NCBI GenBank assembly: GCA_039029355.1
Contig: JBCCGI010000074.1
Coordinates: 1 to 40,006 of the forward strand
DNA: 40,006 nt
Direction: 5' to 3'
From: JBCCGI01 sp039029355
GTDB taxonomy: Bacteria > Planctomycetota > UBA1135 > GCA-002686595
This document shows, piece by piece, positions 21,442 to 29,617 of this stretch. The notes beneath the pieces were generated by a model, which saw nothing but the letters and a program-made list of their open reading frames with translations, was not told the DNA's origin and did no database searches. Made by a program: the position numbers and the translations under genes. How positions within the stretch are numbered: position 1 is the first letter of the stretch; every line of letters begins with the position of its first letter.

Positions 21442-22577
21442 CGCTGCTCGCCGGGCTGCTGGCGCTCACCGTGGCGCACCCCAACTCGATCAGCAGCTCG
21501 CACATCACGGTCGAGGGCGCTTCGGTCCGCATCGAGCTCAGCTTCCAGACGCTGACGCTGATCGAGGAGCTGCCGGTCGACGACGACGGCGACCTGCTGC
21601 TGGACGACGACGAGCTCGAGCGCCACCGCGCGACGATCGAGTCGTATGTGCTGGAGCACCTCGTGCTCCGCTCGGGCGGCGTCGACGGCACGGTGCTCGG
21701 CGGGCGCGTCGAGGCGCTGGCGCCGGTCGTCGATCCCGCCGCCAGCAGCGGCCTTCCGATGTTGGGACAGTGGCTCGACCTGACGCTCGCCTACGACGCG
21801 GACGCGCCGGTCGAGGACTTCGTCGTGAGCTGGCACCTGTTCGAGGTGATGAACGCCGAGCACTTCGACTACGCCGAGCTGGTGTGGAACGACGAGGAGC
21901 CCCAGAGCTTCGTGTTCGGGCTGGGCACGCGCGTCTGGCGGCACGAGCCGTGGGCCGAGCGCCGCCCGCGCGTCGTGGCGGACTTCCGCCGGCGCGGGCT
22001 GGAGGCGGCGCTCGACGCCTGGCCGACGCTGGCGCTGCTCGCGGTCCTCGCCTGCGCCGCGCGCGGGCGGCGGGGGGGCTTCGTCGGGGTCGCCCTGGGA
22101 GCGCAGCTCGCGGCCGTCGCGCTGGGCACCCTGGCGCTCGGGCTCGGCGTGGCGGAGCGCGGGCTGCCCCCGGCGGCCTTCCTCGAGCTCGCGGCGCCGC
22201 TCTCGGTGGCCTACGTCGCGACCGACACGCTCGTGCGTCGCGCGCCGCGCAACCCCCTGCTGGAGGCGCTCGCCTTCGGCGCCGTCCACGGCTTCGCGGC
22301 CGCGCTGCCGCTGGTGCGCGACGTCGGCGACGAGCCCCAGGGCGGGGCGGCGATCGCCGGGCTCCTGCAGGGGTGGGGCGTCGTGATGGGCGGGGCGGCC
22401 ATCGTGGCCGCCGCGCTCCTGGCCGGGCTCCCGGGCGACCGGCGCTCGGCCGAGGGGGCAGAGGATGCCGCGGCCCCCGGTTGGCTCGCGCCGCGCGTGC
22501 CGCGGATCGCGCTCTCGGTCGCGGCGGCGGCGGCCGGCTTCGTGCTGTTCGCCCGCCGGGCGGGCTTCTTCGGCTAG
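21423..22577 (+). CDS. HupE/UreJ-like membrane protein
   Basis: A 384-residue protein of the HupE/UreJ-2 type. An N-terminal signal-like helix (GGVALLAGLLALTVAHP) is followed by an extracytoplasmic beta-rich domain to about residue 190 with ITVEGASVRIELSFQTLT. Several transmembrane helices follow (ALDAWPTLALLAVLACAA, VGVALGAQLAAVALGTLALG, ALAFGAVHGFAAALPL, VVMGGAAIVAAALLAGL, ALSVAAAAAGFVLFARR). The AVHGFAAALP helix corresponds to the conserved His-Gly helix of the family. Members are proposed metal (nickel or cobalt) transporters, but no metal enzyme is nearby, so the substrate is unassigned. The GTG start at 21423 overlaps the end of the broken hydrolase. Confidence 0.72.
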   Translation: MVAGGVALLAGLLALTVAHPNSISSSHITVEGASVRIELSFQTLTLIEELPVDDDGDLLLDDDELERHRATIESYVLEHLVLRSGGVDGTVLGGRVEALAPVVDPAASSGLPMLGQWLDLTLAYDADAPVEDFVVSWHLFEVMNAEHFDYAELVWNDEEPQSFVFGLGTRVWRHEPWAERRPRVVADFRRRGLEAALDAWPTLALLAVLACAARGRRGGFVGVALGAQLAAVALGTLALGLGVAERGLPPAAFLELAAPLSVAYVATDTLVRRAPRNPLLEALAFGAVHGFAAALPLVRDVGDEPQGGAAIAGLLQGWGVVMGGAAIVAAALLAGLPGDRRSAEGAEDAAAPGWLAPRVPRIALSVAAAAAGFVLFARRAGFFG

Positions 22578-22591
22578 CCGGGGCGCACAAG

Positions 22592-22627
22592 AAAAATGGC
22601 CGCGCCGCGGGGACTCGCGGCGCGGCC
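22592..22627 (-). terminator. Intrinsic terminator on the minus strand
   Basis: GGCCGCGCCGCG (22598-22609) pairs perfectly with CGCGGCGCGGCC (22616-22627) around six bases. Read on the minus strand, the hairpin is followed by ATTTTTC (22597-22591), a proper U tract. On the plus strand no T run follows. It lies 209 bases beyond the aminotransferase stop. Confidence 0.8.
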
Positions 22628-22806
22628 AGGGAAAACGTGGATCGGGCCTTTCCCCCTCGGATTGAGCCGATCCGCGTAGCGGAGATGAACCCCGCGCTCC
22701 TCTCTCCCGCACACTCGGTCGGGAACTTCGGAGTTCCGGTAACGGCCCCCCCTGGGCCGCTACCTGGGTAACGGGGTCTTGGGTCGCGATCCGTCGAGAA
22801 CCTGAC
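22592..22806 (-). ncRNA. Candidate structured small RNA or long structured 3' UTR
   Basis: Between the aminotransferase stop and the terminator, the minus strand can form several hairpins: 22763-22754 with 22748-22739 (10 bp), 22737-22732 with 22727-22722 (6 bp, four-base loop), and 22683-22679 with 22675-22671. GGATCG/CGATCC could close the ends. In the 10-bp stem one pair is G-U on the minus RNA but A-C on the plus strand, so the fold favours minus-strand transcription. A T run (22812-22808) after the palindromic CGCGGCCGCG may end the aminotransferase transcript first. No known RNA family (6S, SRP, tmRNA) is recognised. Confidence 0.3.
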
Positions 22807-22835
22807 GAAAAATCGCGGCCGCGCTCGGCGTGGGC

Positions 22836-24005
22836 TCAGGCGCTTCGGCGCGCGAGCAGGAAGGCCTCGAGGCGCCCTAGGGCTTCCCCGAGGCGCTGGC
22901 GCGACATCGCGTAGGAGAGCCGGATGTGTCCCGGCACCCCGAAGGCCTCGCCCGGCACGACGGCCAGGTTCTGCTGCTCCAGAAGATCCTCGGCGAAGCC
23001 GGGCGAGCCGCGGTCGTCGAGTAGCGGCGCCACGCTGGGGAAGGCGTAGAAGGCGCCGCGCGGGCGCGCGGTCTCGAGGCCGAGCGCCTCGAGGCCCGCG
23101 AGCAGCACGTCGCGGCGCGCCGCGAAGCGGCTGCGCATCTGCTCGACCTCCGGCGGCTCCTCGCGCAGGGCGGCCGCGAAGGCGGCCTGGGAGACGGTGT
23201 TGGGCGCGCCGGTCGTCTGGCTGTGCATGCGCGCCACGGCGTCGACCAGCTCCTGGGGGCCGGCCAGGAAGCCGACGCGGTAGCCGGTCATGGCGAAGGT
23301 CTTGCTGGCGCCGTCGACGATCACCGTGCGGGCGCGCGCGTCGGGTCCCGCCGACGCGGGGCTGACCGCGGGCTCGCCGTCGTAGACCAGGCGGCGGTAG
23401 ATCTCGTCGGAGATCAGGGCCAGGTCGTGTGCCTGCGCCAGCCGCATCAGCTGCTGGACCTCGGCCGCCGACCAGACGTAGCCGGACGGGTTGGCGGGCG
23501 AGTTGAACAGGATCAGGCGCGTCCGCGGCGTGACGGCGGCCTCGAGCGCGTCGAAGTCGGGGGCCGAGCCGTCCTTCGACGGGACGCCCACCGGCGTGGC
23601 GCCGGACAGGCGCACGAGCTCGAAGTAGCTCACCCAGGCGGGGAGCGGGATCAGCACCTCGTCGCCCGGCCCGACCAGGGCCAGGATCGAGCCCGAGAGC
23701 GCGTGCTTGCAGCTGTGGCAGACCGCGACCTCGTGCGGGCCGTAGGGCGTCCCGCGCGTCTCGGTCAGGTGGGTGGCGATCGTCGCCCGCACCTCCGGAG
23801 CCCCCGCAGCGGGCGTATAGCGCACGTTTCCGCTCTCGATGCGGGCCACGGCGGCCCTCTGGACGGTGGCCGGGGCCGGGAAGTCGGGCTCCCCGACGGC
23901 CATGTTGATCACGTCCCGCCCCTCCGCGGCGAGCGCCTTGGCGCGCGCGTCGAGCGCCAAGGTCGTGGACAGCGGGATCCCCTCGACCAGCTGGGAGAGC
24001 TTCAT
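22836..24005 (-). CDS. Class I/II PLP-dependent aminotransferase (aspartate aminotransferase-like)
   Basis: A 389-residue fold-type I aminotransferase of the AspC Ib branch. Diagnostic stretches are INMAVGEPDFPAPATVQRAA (about 34-53), FNSPANPSGYVWS, the PLP-phenol contacts LISDEIYRRLVYDGE, the Schiff-base Lys235 in DGASKTFAMTGYRVGFLAG, and the C-terminal Arg in GHIRLSYAMS. It most likely transfers amino groups between aspartate and 2-oxoglutarate, though this branch also handles other substrates such as prephenate. ATG 24005 gives the normal family N-terminus (LSQLVEGIPLSTTLALDARA). The gene is divergent from the large unknown protein, 167 bases apart. Confidence 0.9.
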   Translation of the reverse strand: MKLSQLVEGIPLSTTLALDARAKALAAEGRDVINMAVGEPDFPAPATVQRAAVARIESGNVRYTPAAGAPEVRATIATHLTETRGTPYGPHEVAVCHSCKHALSGSILALVGPGDEVLIPLPAWVSYFELVRLSGATPVGVPSKDGSAPDFDALEAAVTPRTRLILFNSPANPSGYVWSAAEVQQLMRLAQAHDLALISDEIYRRLVYDGEPAVSPASAGPDARARTVIVDGASKTFAMTGYRVGFLAGPQELVDAVARMHSQTTGAPNTVSQAAFAAALREEPPEVEQMRSRFAARRDVLLAGLEALGLETARPRGAFYAFPSVAPLLDDRGSPGFAEDLLEQQNLAVVPGEAFGVPGHIRLSYAMSRQRLGEALGRLEAFLLARRSA

Positions 24006-24172
24006 AGCGAGATTCTCCCCTCCCTTTCCGAGCGGTCAAGGAAGACCGCGGCCCCTCGGGCGTCTCTTGCAGGCTTGGTGCGGAGTGCGCGAGCCGTCCG
24101 CCGGGATTCCCGGTCGCCCGGCCGCGACCTCGGCGGTCGACCTCGGCCAAGCGCGACCTACAATCCCGCCTG

Positions 24173-26212
24173 ATGTCTCTGAAACGCCGGATCCTCAAGT
24201 GGGGCCTGATCGGCCTCGTCCTCCTCGCCTTCGCCACCTGGTTCGGGTTTCGGACCTTCCTGTTCAACCCGCTGGAGGACGACTACGCGTACGACGTGTC
24301 GACCCTGATCCCGCGGGGGGTGGACTTCTACCTCTCGAAGGCGGACCTGGGGCGCGACATCGACCCCGACCTGACGCTGGCGGTGTCCGAGGCCTTCGAG
24401 GCCAGCGAGCGCGGCCAGGCGCTGGAGAAGCTACCGGCCTTTCAGGAGCTCCTGGCCGTGGTCGACACGGCCGAGATCCGCGAGGAGGTGCGCCGGCAGC
24501 TCTCGCAGCTCCCGATCGAGGTCGACCCGCTCGAGCTCTTCGGGGGCGAGGACCTGGCCCTCGCGGGCTTCTTCCAGGGCGGCTCCCGGGCGCAGAACGA
24601 CTGGGCGGTCTACGGGCGCGCGAACTGGGTCGCCAAGATGGGGGTCGCGCTCCTGGCCTATCCGGGGCTGCTGAAGCTCGAGGAGCAGGGGCTTAGCGTC
24701 GAGCAGGTCGACGACGCCACCGAGGGGTTCATCGCCTACCGGCTGTCCGGCGGGCAGCTGGAGCGTCCGCTCCTGGTCCAGCGCATCCAGGACGTGGTGA
24801 TCCTCGGCACCGACGCCGAGCTCTTTCGCCAGGTGCCGCAGCTCGTCAGGACGCGCGGTGAGAACTCCTTCGGCCTCTCGGCAAAGTACGAGGATCAGAT
24901 CAACCTGACCGGACGCGACGGCGACGAGCTGGAGCTGTTCGTCGACTACCGCGGCCTCGCCGAGTCGAAGGGCTGGTCGGGTCGCTGGCCCGACACGAAG
25001 GCCGAGGAGTTCCTGCCGGCCTACCTCGGGCGCTTCTTCCAGGCGGGCGCGATCAACGAGGTGATCGGGCACCTGACCTTCGGGCGCGTCGTGTCGCTCG
25101 ACCTGCACACCACGCTCTCCAGCGAGGTGATCGAGGGGGCGCAGAAGCGCCTCTACCGGCGGCGCGGTTTCGACCGCGAGACGGTGCTGAGCGAGGTGGC
25201 GCAGCTGATCCCCCAAGACGTCGGCCTGTTCGCGTACGGCGTGGGGGACGTGCACGACCTCCTGCACGAGGCCCTGGCGTCGTCGGAGGACGCGCTGGTC
25301 TCGAACCTCGAGGACATGGTGCGGTCGGTGTGGTCGTACGACGACTGCGACCCGATGATCGAGGACCTCGACGCGATGTTCGCCGACCGCTTCGCGTTCT
25401 GCATGCGCGCGAACGACTACGAGGTGCGCGACGACGACCCGCCGCACGACGGCGCGGTGGTGCCGGCCTGGGCGCTGGTCCTGTGGGTCGAGGATCCCGA
25501 GCGCGTGAAGCAGTACCGCGAGACGATCCACAGCCGCCAGGCCGATTTCCTGATTCAGGGGCGCGAGCCGGGCTCCAAGGGCGTCTTCGAGCATACGCTG
25601 CGCCCCAGCGGCAAGCTGGTCTACGAGTACTGGTCGCCGATGGTGCCGGGCACGGGGCACATGGCGACGCTCACCGACGAGCTGCGCGGCGGCACGGTGT
25701 TCATGATCGGCAACAACCACAACCTCGTCGGGCAGATGTCGAAGACGTACTTCGACGGCGCGTCCGGCGGAGCGCCGCGGCTGTCCGAGCTCCCCACCTT
25801 CCGGACGCAGGTGGGGGCGGCGCTGCCGAGCGCGAATCTGCTGCTGTGGGTCAACCCCAAGACGATGGCGCGCACCTGGCGCGGCATGGCGCAGCGCTGG
25901 GCCTCGGACAAGGTCGTGATCGACTGGTCGGTCGAGCGCCCGCGTCTGGAGCAGAAGTTCGTGAAGGAGAACATGCCCGGCGCGGTGTGGGGCCAGCTGA
26001 CCGAGAGCCAGCAGGAGGAGCTCGACCTGCGCATCCAGCCCGAGCTCGACTCGTTCGAGGCACAGTTCCGCGGGCAGCACTCGGCGCGCTTCGAGGCCGA
26101 CTACCGCGATCGGATCGCGGCCTTTGAGGCGTTCGACGCCGCGCTCCTGGTGGTCGGCTTCGACAAGTCGTCGATCGACGTCTCGGCGCGGCTCAAGTTC
26201 CCGCTGGAGTAG
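24173..26212 (+). CDS. Large membrane-anchored extracytoplasmic protein, unknown function
   Basis: A 679-residue protein I do not recognise. Residues 1-30 form a basic-then-hydrophobic signal anchor (LIGLVLLAFATWFGFRTFLF). The rest is a soluble, mainly alpha/beta domain with no Cys-rich or obvious catalytic motif. It contains repeated acidic stretches and phrases such as LIPRGVDFYLSKADLGRD, LRPSGKLVYEYWSPMVPGTG and PSANLLLWVNPKTMARTW. The last resembles DUF3352-like proteins, which measure as secreted scaffold-type domains, but the similarity is weak. It stands alone, followed by a palindrome, a hairpin and a tRNA gene on the other strand. Confidence 0.7.
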   Translation: MSLKRRILKWGLIGLVLLAFATWFGFRTFLFNPLEDDYAYDVSTLIPRGVDFYLSKADLGRDIDPDLTLAVSEAFEASERGQALEKLPAFQELLAVVDTAEIREEVRRQLSQLPIEVDPLELFGGEDLALAGFFQGGSRAQNDWAVYGRANWVAKMGVALLAYPGLLKLEEQGLSVEQVDDATEGFIAYRLSGGQLERPLLVQRIQDVVILGTDAELFRQVPQLVRTRGENSFGLSAKYEDQINLTGRDGDELELFVDYRGLAESKGWSGRWPDTKAEEFLPAYLGRFFQAGAINEVIGHLTFGRVVSLDLHTTLSSEVIEGAQKRLYRRRGFDRETVLSEVAQLIPQDVGLFAYGVGDVHDLLHEALASSEDALVSNLEDMVRSVWSYDDCDPMIEDLDAMFADRFAFCMRANDYEVRDDDPPHDGAVVPAWALVLWVEDPERVKQYRETIHSRQADFLIQGREPGSKGVFEHTLRPSGKLVYEYWSPMVPGTGHMATLTDELRGGTVFMIGNNHNLVGQMSKTYFDGASGGAPRLSELPTFRTQVGAALPSANLLLWVNPKTMARTWRGMAQRWASDKVVIDWSVERPRLEQKFVKENMPGAVWGQLTESQQEELDLRIQPELDSFEAQFRGQHSARFEADYRDRIAAFEAFDAALLVVGFDKSSIDVSARLKFPLE

Positions 26213-26235
26213 CGGTCGCGCCGGCCCCTCCGGCC

Positions 26236-26249
26236 GCCCTGCGCAGGGC
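26236..26249. repeat. Perfect 14-base palindrome
   Basis: GCCCTGC followed directly by GCAGGGC, 24 bases after the large unknown gene. It has no loop, so it is more a possible protein site than a terminator. Confidence 0.4.
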
Positions 26250-26289
26250 ACCGAAGGGGGCCCGAAAGACCGAGGGGGGACCCGAAAGA

Positions 26290-26321
26290 AAGAAGGCCGC
26301 GCGTGCGCGCGCGGCCTTCTT
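26290..26321. terminator. 14-bp hairpin between convergent gene and tRNA
   Basis: Bases 26290-26303 pair perfectly with 26308-26321 around TGCG. The outer pairs are AAGAAGG/CCTTCTT. On the minus strand TTCTTTC follows, giving a partial U tract just downstream of the tRNA 3' end; on the plus strand only GAATGG follows. It most likely terminates the tRNA-Leu transcript and may also stop the plus-strand gene. Confidence 0.65.
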
Positions 26322-26324
26322 GAA

Positions 26325-26409
26325 TGGTGCTCGGGACTGGAATCGAACCAGCACGGGTTGCCCCACTAGATCCTTAATCTAGCGCGTCTACCAATTCCGC
26401 CACCCGAGC
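26325..26409 (-). tRNA. tRNA-Leu (anticodon AAG)
   Basis: Read on the minus strand, the acceptor GCTCGGG pairs with CCCGAGC, followed by ACCA, so CCA is encoded. The D arm has AATTGGTAGAC. The anticodon stem CTAGA/TCTAG encloses the seven-base loop TTAAGGA, with T33 then A34-A35-G36. A class II variable arm (TGGGGCAACCCG) and a T arm with TTCGATT complete it; the long variable arm and G37 fit leucine. The anticodon AAG is unusual in bacteria, where CUU/CUC is normally read by GAG. Confidence 0.92.
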
Positions 26410-26536
26410 GACGGGCGGGAAGCATAGCAGCGCGGGTGGCGAAGGCAAGGGGCAGCCGATACCGTCTCGTCGTCCGGGCCCCGCAGGCGGCCCCGCGCCG
26501 ACCCGCGCGACCCACCCCAACCCCCGAGAGACCGTC

Positions 26537-27739
26537 ATGACCCTCCGCGGAAACGCCTTGATCGGCCAGTCCGGTGGCCCGACCTGCGTCATCAACCAGA
26601 GCCTCGTCGGCATCGTCCAGGAGGCGGTGGCCTCGGACGCCGTCCAGGGGGTCTACGGCGCGGTGCACGGCGTGCGCGGGATCCTGGAGGATCACCTGAT
26701 CGACCTGGGTGCTGAGTCCCAGGAGACCCTCGAGGGCGTGGCGCGGACCCCCTGCGCGGCCCTGCGCTCGGTCCGCAAGAAGGTGACGCGCGAGGAGTGC
26801 GAGGCGATCCTTAAAGCCTTCCAGAAGCACGACATCCGCTACTTCTTCTACATCGGGGGCAACGACTCGGCGGAGACCGCGCACATCCTCAACGAGATCG
26901 CGGTCGCCGAGGGCTACGACGTGCGGCTCTTCCACGTCCCCAAGACCATCGACAACGACCTCCGGGTCACCGACCACTGCCCCGGCTACGGCTCGGCGGC
27001 GCGCTTCGTGGCCAGCGGCATCGCCGGCGACAACCAGGACAACCGCAGCCTGCCGGGCATCAAGATCGACGTGATCATGGGCCGCCACGCGGGCTGGCTG
27101 ACCGCCGCCAGCCGCCTGGCGCGGGTGCACGAGGACGACGGCCCGCACCTGATCTACGTGCCCGAGCGGGTCTTCGACCTCGACGCCTTCATCGGCGACG
27201 TCGACCGCATGTACACCAAGCACGGACGCTGCTTGGTGGCCGCGTCGGAGGGCATCCACGGGGCGGACGGCGCGAGCCTCCTGACCTCCGGCGAGGTCGA
27301 CTCGCACGGCAACGTCCAGCTCTCGGGCAGCGGCGCCCTGGGCGACCTGCTCGCGGCGACCGTCAAGGAGCGCCTGGGCAACAAGCTGCGCGTGCGCGCC
27401 GACACCTTCGGCTACCTCCAGCGCTCGTTCCTAGGCGTCGTGTCCGAGGTCGACGCGGCCGAGGCGCGCGAGGTCGGCCGCACCGCGGTCCGCGTGGCCA
27501 CCAGCGGCGAGCGCCCCCACGGCTCGATCGTCATCGAGCGGCTGGGCGAGGGCGCCGACTACCGCGCCGGCTTCGCGGCGACCGAGCTGAAGAACGTGGC
27601 CAAGGAGACCCGCGACCTGCCGGAGGAGTTCCTCGCCGGCGACAACGACGTGTCCGAGGCCTTCCTCAGTTATGTGCGGCCCCTGGTGGGGGACATGCCC
27701 CAGGCGACCCGTCTTTCGGACTTCCCGCTCGGCGGCTGA
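26537..27739 (+). CDS. Diphosphate-dependent 6-phosphofructokinase
   Basis: A 400-residue phosphofructokinase family enzyme interconverting fructose 6-phosphate and fructose 1,6-bisphosphate. Motifs are GQSGGPTCVINQSL (about 10-23), the nucleotide/phosphate signature YFFYIGGNDSAETA with G107-G108-N109-D110, the catalytic PKTIDNDL, and the substrate-binding IMGRHAGWL. ATP-dependent enzymes have GGDG at the first site. The GGND form with Asp at the discriminating position is typical of PPi-using enzymes, so pyrophosphate is the inferred donor and the reaction would be reversible. The ATG at 26537 follows a GAGAGACC stretch. Together with pyruvate kinase it supports an Embden-Meyerhof route. Confidence 0.9.
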   Translation: MTLRGNALIGQSGGPTCVINQSLVGIVQEAVASDAVQGVYGAVHGVRGILEDHLIDLGAESQETLEGVARTPCAALRSVRKKVTREECEAILKAFQKHDIRYFFYIGGNDSAETAHILNEIAVAEGYDVRLFHVPKTIDNDLRVTDHCPGYGSAARFVASGIAGDNQDNRSLPGIKIDVIMGRHAGWLTAASRLARVHEDDGPHLIYVPERVFDLDAFIGDVDRMYTKHGRCLVAASEGIHGADGASLLTSGEVDSHGNVQLSGSGALGDLLAATVKERLGNKLRVRADTFGYLQRSFLGVVSEVDAAEAREVGRTAVRVATSGERPHGSIVIERLGEGADYRAGFAATELKNVAKETRDLPEEFLAGDNDVSEAFLSYVRPLVGDMPQATRLSDFPLGG

Positions 27740-27819
27740 CGAGAAGCCGGCGGAACGCCCGTAGAAGGGCCTCGATCCCGGGGCTATCCTCGTTCGGCCT
27801 TTTTCGCCAAGCGAGGCCC

Positions 27820-28794
27820 ATGGACCCCTCCGAGATTCCCGACACGCTGCCCGACGACCTCGACCCGAGCCCGACCGGCTTGGAGCCCGAGAGCCCCTAC
27901 CGCAACCTCCTGGTGCCGCTGGTGGTGGTGCCGGCGCTGATCGTGATGGTCCTCGTGCTCGTCTACGTGCTCTTCGGAGCCGTGGCGGGCAACGAGCGCA
28001 GTCCGCAGGAGAACCTGGACCGCATCCTGAACGGCACCAGCAACGAGCGCGATCAGGCCTCGATGCTGCTGGTGAGCCAGGTCCTGCAGCACCTGACGGC
28101 CCAGCAGGAGGGCCGCGATTCGGAGTGGGAGATCGACGCCTCCTTCCTCCCGGCGGTCGAGCGCGCCTGGGAGCAGACCGAGGAGGAGGATGTCCTCCAC
28201 CGCTACGTCTTCGCCGTGATCCAGGCGCAGCTGGGCGATCCGGCGGGGCTCGAACACCTGATTGCGCTGCTCGAGCTCCGGGATGACCTCGACGCCGACG
28301 GCAAGGTGCGCTTCTTGACCCTGCGCTCGCTCGGGGCCCTCGGACCCTCGCTGGAGCCGGCCGACCAAGCCCTCGCCGCGTCCCACGTGGCGCGCTTCCT
28401 GGAGAGCGACGACGGGGGCCACCGGCTGCTCGCGGCCAGCGCGCTGCAGACCCTGCCGAGCGACGAAACCGTGTCCCGGCTGCGCTCCGCGCTGTCCGAC
28501 GGGCGGCTCGACGTCCGCGCGACCGCGGCGATCTCGCTCTCGTACCACGGCGACGGCGAGGCCGGGCCGGTGCTACGTGAGGTCGCAGGTTTGGAGGCCT
28601 ACGACGCCGAGCGCAGTCTCGACCCGACCATGTGGCAGCGCTCCTCCGACGTCTCCAACAGCCGCACGAAGGCGGTCGAGGCGCTGGCGCGGCTCGGTCG
28701 ACCCGAGGATTACGAGGCCCTGGAGCGCATTGCGCTCGACGATCCCGACCTGAACGTCCGCGGCGCCGCGCTCAAGGCGCTCGACGGCCGCTAG
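27820..28794 (+). CDS. Membrane-anchored HEAT-repeat protein
   Basis: A 324-residue protein. An acidic 30-residue N-terminus is followed by one transmembrane helix (LLVPLVVVPALIVMVLVLVYVLF, shown here as a single span at about 30-52). HEAT-type helical repeats follow in the remainder, such as VSRLRSALSDGRLDVRATAA, SRTKAVEALARLGRPEDYEA and the closing DPDLNVRGAALKALDGR. HEAT repeats bind proteins; no enzyme motif is visible. It lies 212 bases upstream of the Rieske gene on the same strand and may be a partner or assembly factor of the bc complex, but that is inference from position. Confidence 0.75.
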   Translation: MDPSEIPDTLPDDLDPSPTGLEPESPYRNLLVPLVVVPALIVMVLVLVYVLFGAVAGNERSPQENLDRILNGTSNERDQASMLLVSQVLQHLTAQQEGRDSEWEIDASFLPAVERAWEQTEEEDVLHRYVFAVIQAQLGDPAGLEHLIALLELRDDLDADGKVRFLTLRSLGALGPSLEPADQALAASHVARFLESDDGGHRLLAASALQTLPSDETVSRLRSALSDGRLDVRATAAISLSYHGDGEAGPVLREVAGLEAYDAERSLDPTMWQRSSDVSNSRTKAVEALARLGRPEDYEALERIALDDPDLNVRGAALKALDGR

Positions 28795-29006
28795 CTGGAG
28801 GCCGCTGCCGGGCCCAGATCGCGCTGCGGCAAATCGTCGCAGTTGGCCGGTCCCGGTCCTGATCCCGGATCCCGCTTTGGGCCCGAAAGCCTTGCCATCG
28901 AGCTGGGGCATGCTCATCCTTGCTGCCCGAAAACGCGATTAAAACCCGCGTCCTGAGGCGCCGCGTGTGGCGCCGTGGACCCGGACCGTCAGGCGAGGAT
29001 CGCACT

Positions 29007-29573
29007 GTGGCTGAAGAAGAGAAGAAGACCGAAGAGCAGGGGTCGCCCGACCAGGCGAACCTCGTGCGCTCTCCGCTGCGCGGCGAGGTGAGCCGCCGCG
29101 GCTTCCTGTCGTCGCTGAGCTTTGGGTGGCTGCTCTTTACCGGCGCGTCCGTCGGCCTGCTCGGAGCGATCGGGCGCTTCCTCTTTCCGAACGTCCTCTA
29201 CGAGCCGCCGCAGGAGTTCAAGGCCGGGTTCCCCGACGAGTTCGCGGTGGACCAGGTCGACGAGCGCTTCAAGGCGTCGCACAGCGTCTGGATCGTGCGC
29301 AACAGCGCGGGGTTCTTCGCCCTTTCCACCGTCTGCACCCACCTCGGCTGCACGCCGAACTGGCTGTCGGCGGACGAGAAGTTCAAGTGTCCCTGCCACG
29401 GCTCCGGCTTCGTGAAGACGGGCATCAACATCGAGGGGCCGGCTCCGCGGCCGCTCGAGCGCTTCAAGATCACGCTGGCCGAGGACGGCCAGATCCTGAT
29501 CGACAAGAACACGAAGTTCCAACAGGAGAAGGGTCAGTGGGAGCTTGAGGGCTCGTTCCTCAACTACGTCTGA
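29007..29573 (+). CDS. Rieske iron-sulfur protein of the cytochrome bc complex
   Basis: A 188-residue Rieske protein. RRGFLSSL and a hydrophobic stretch (FGWLLFTGASVGLLGAIGRF, about 33-52) form a Tat-like signal anchor. The [2Fe-2S] site is complete: CTHLGC (C110, H112; C115 for the disulfide) and CPCHGSGF (C128, H131; C130 for the disulfide). It takes electrons from quinol at the cytochrome b Qo site. The GTG start at 29007 has GAGG eight bases upstream and avoids an unconserved Arg-rich extension from an upstream ATG at 28920. First gene of the respiratory operon. Confidence 0.92.
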   Translation: MAEEEKKTEEQGSPDQANLVRSPLRGEVSRRGFLSSLSFGWLLFTGASVGLLGAIGRFLFPNVLYEPPQEFKAGFPDEFAVDQVDERFKASHSVWIVRNSAGFFALSTVCTHLGCTPNWLSADEKFKCPCHGSGFVKTGINIEGPAPRPLERFKITLAEDGQILIDKNTKFQQEKGQWELEGSFLNYV

Positions 29574-29617
29574 GCCCACCGAACGCCCCGCGCTCCCACC
29601 CCAGCATCCCCCCGCCC

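Noticed and set aside
22592..22806. Known structured RNAs (6S, SRP, tmRNA, RNase P)
   Set aside because: The conserved motifs of these RNAs could not be found; only generic hairpins and a terminator are visible, so it is listed as a candidate only.
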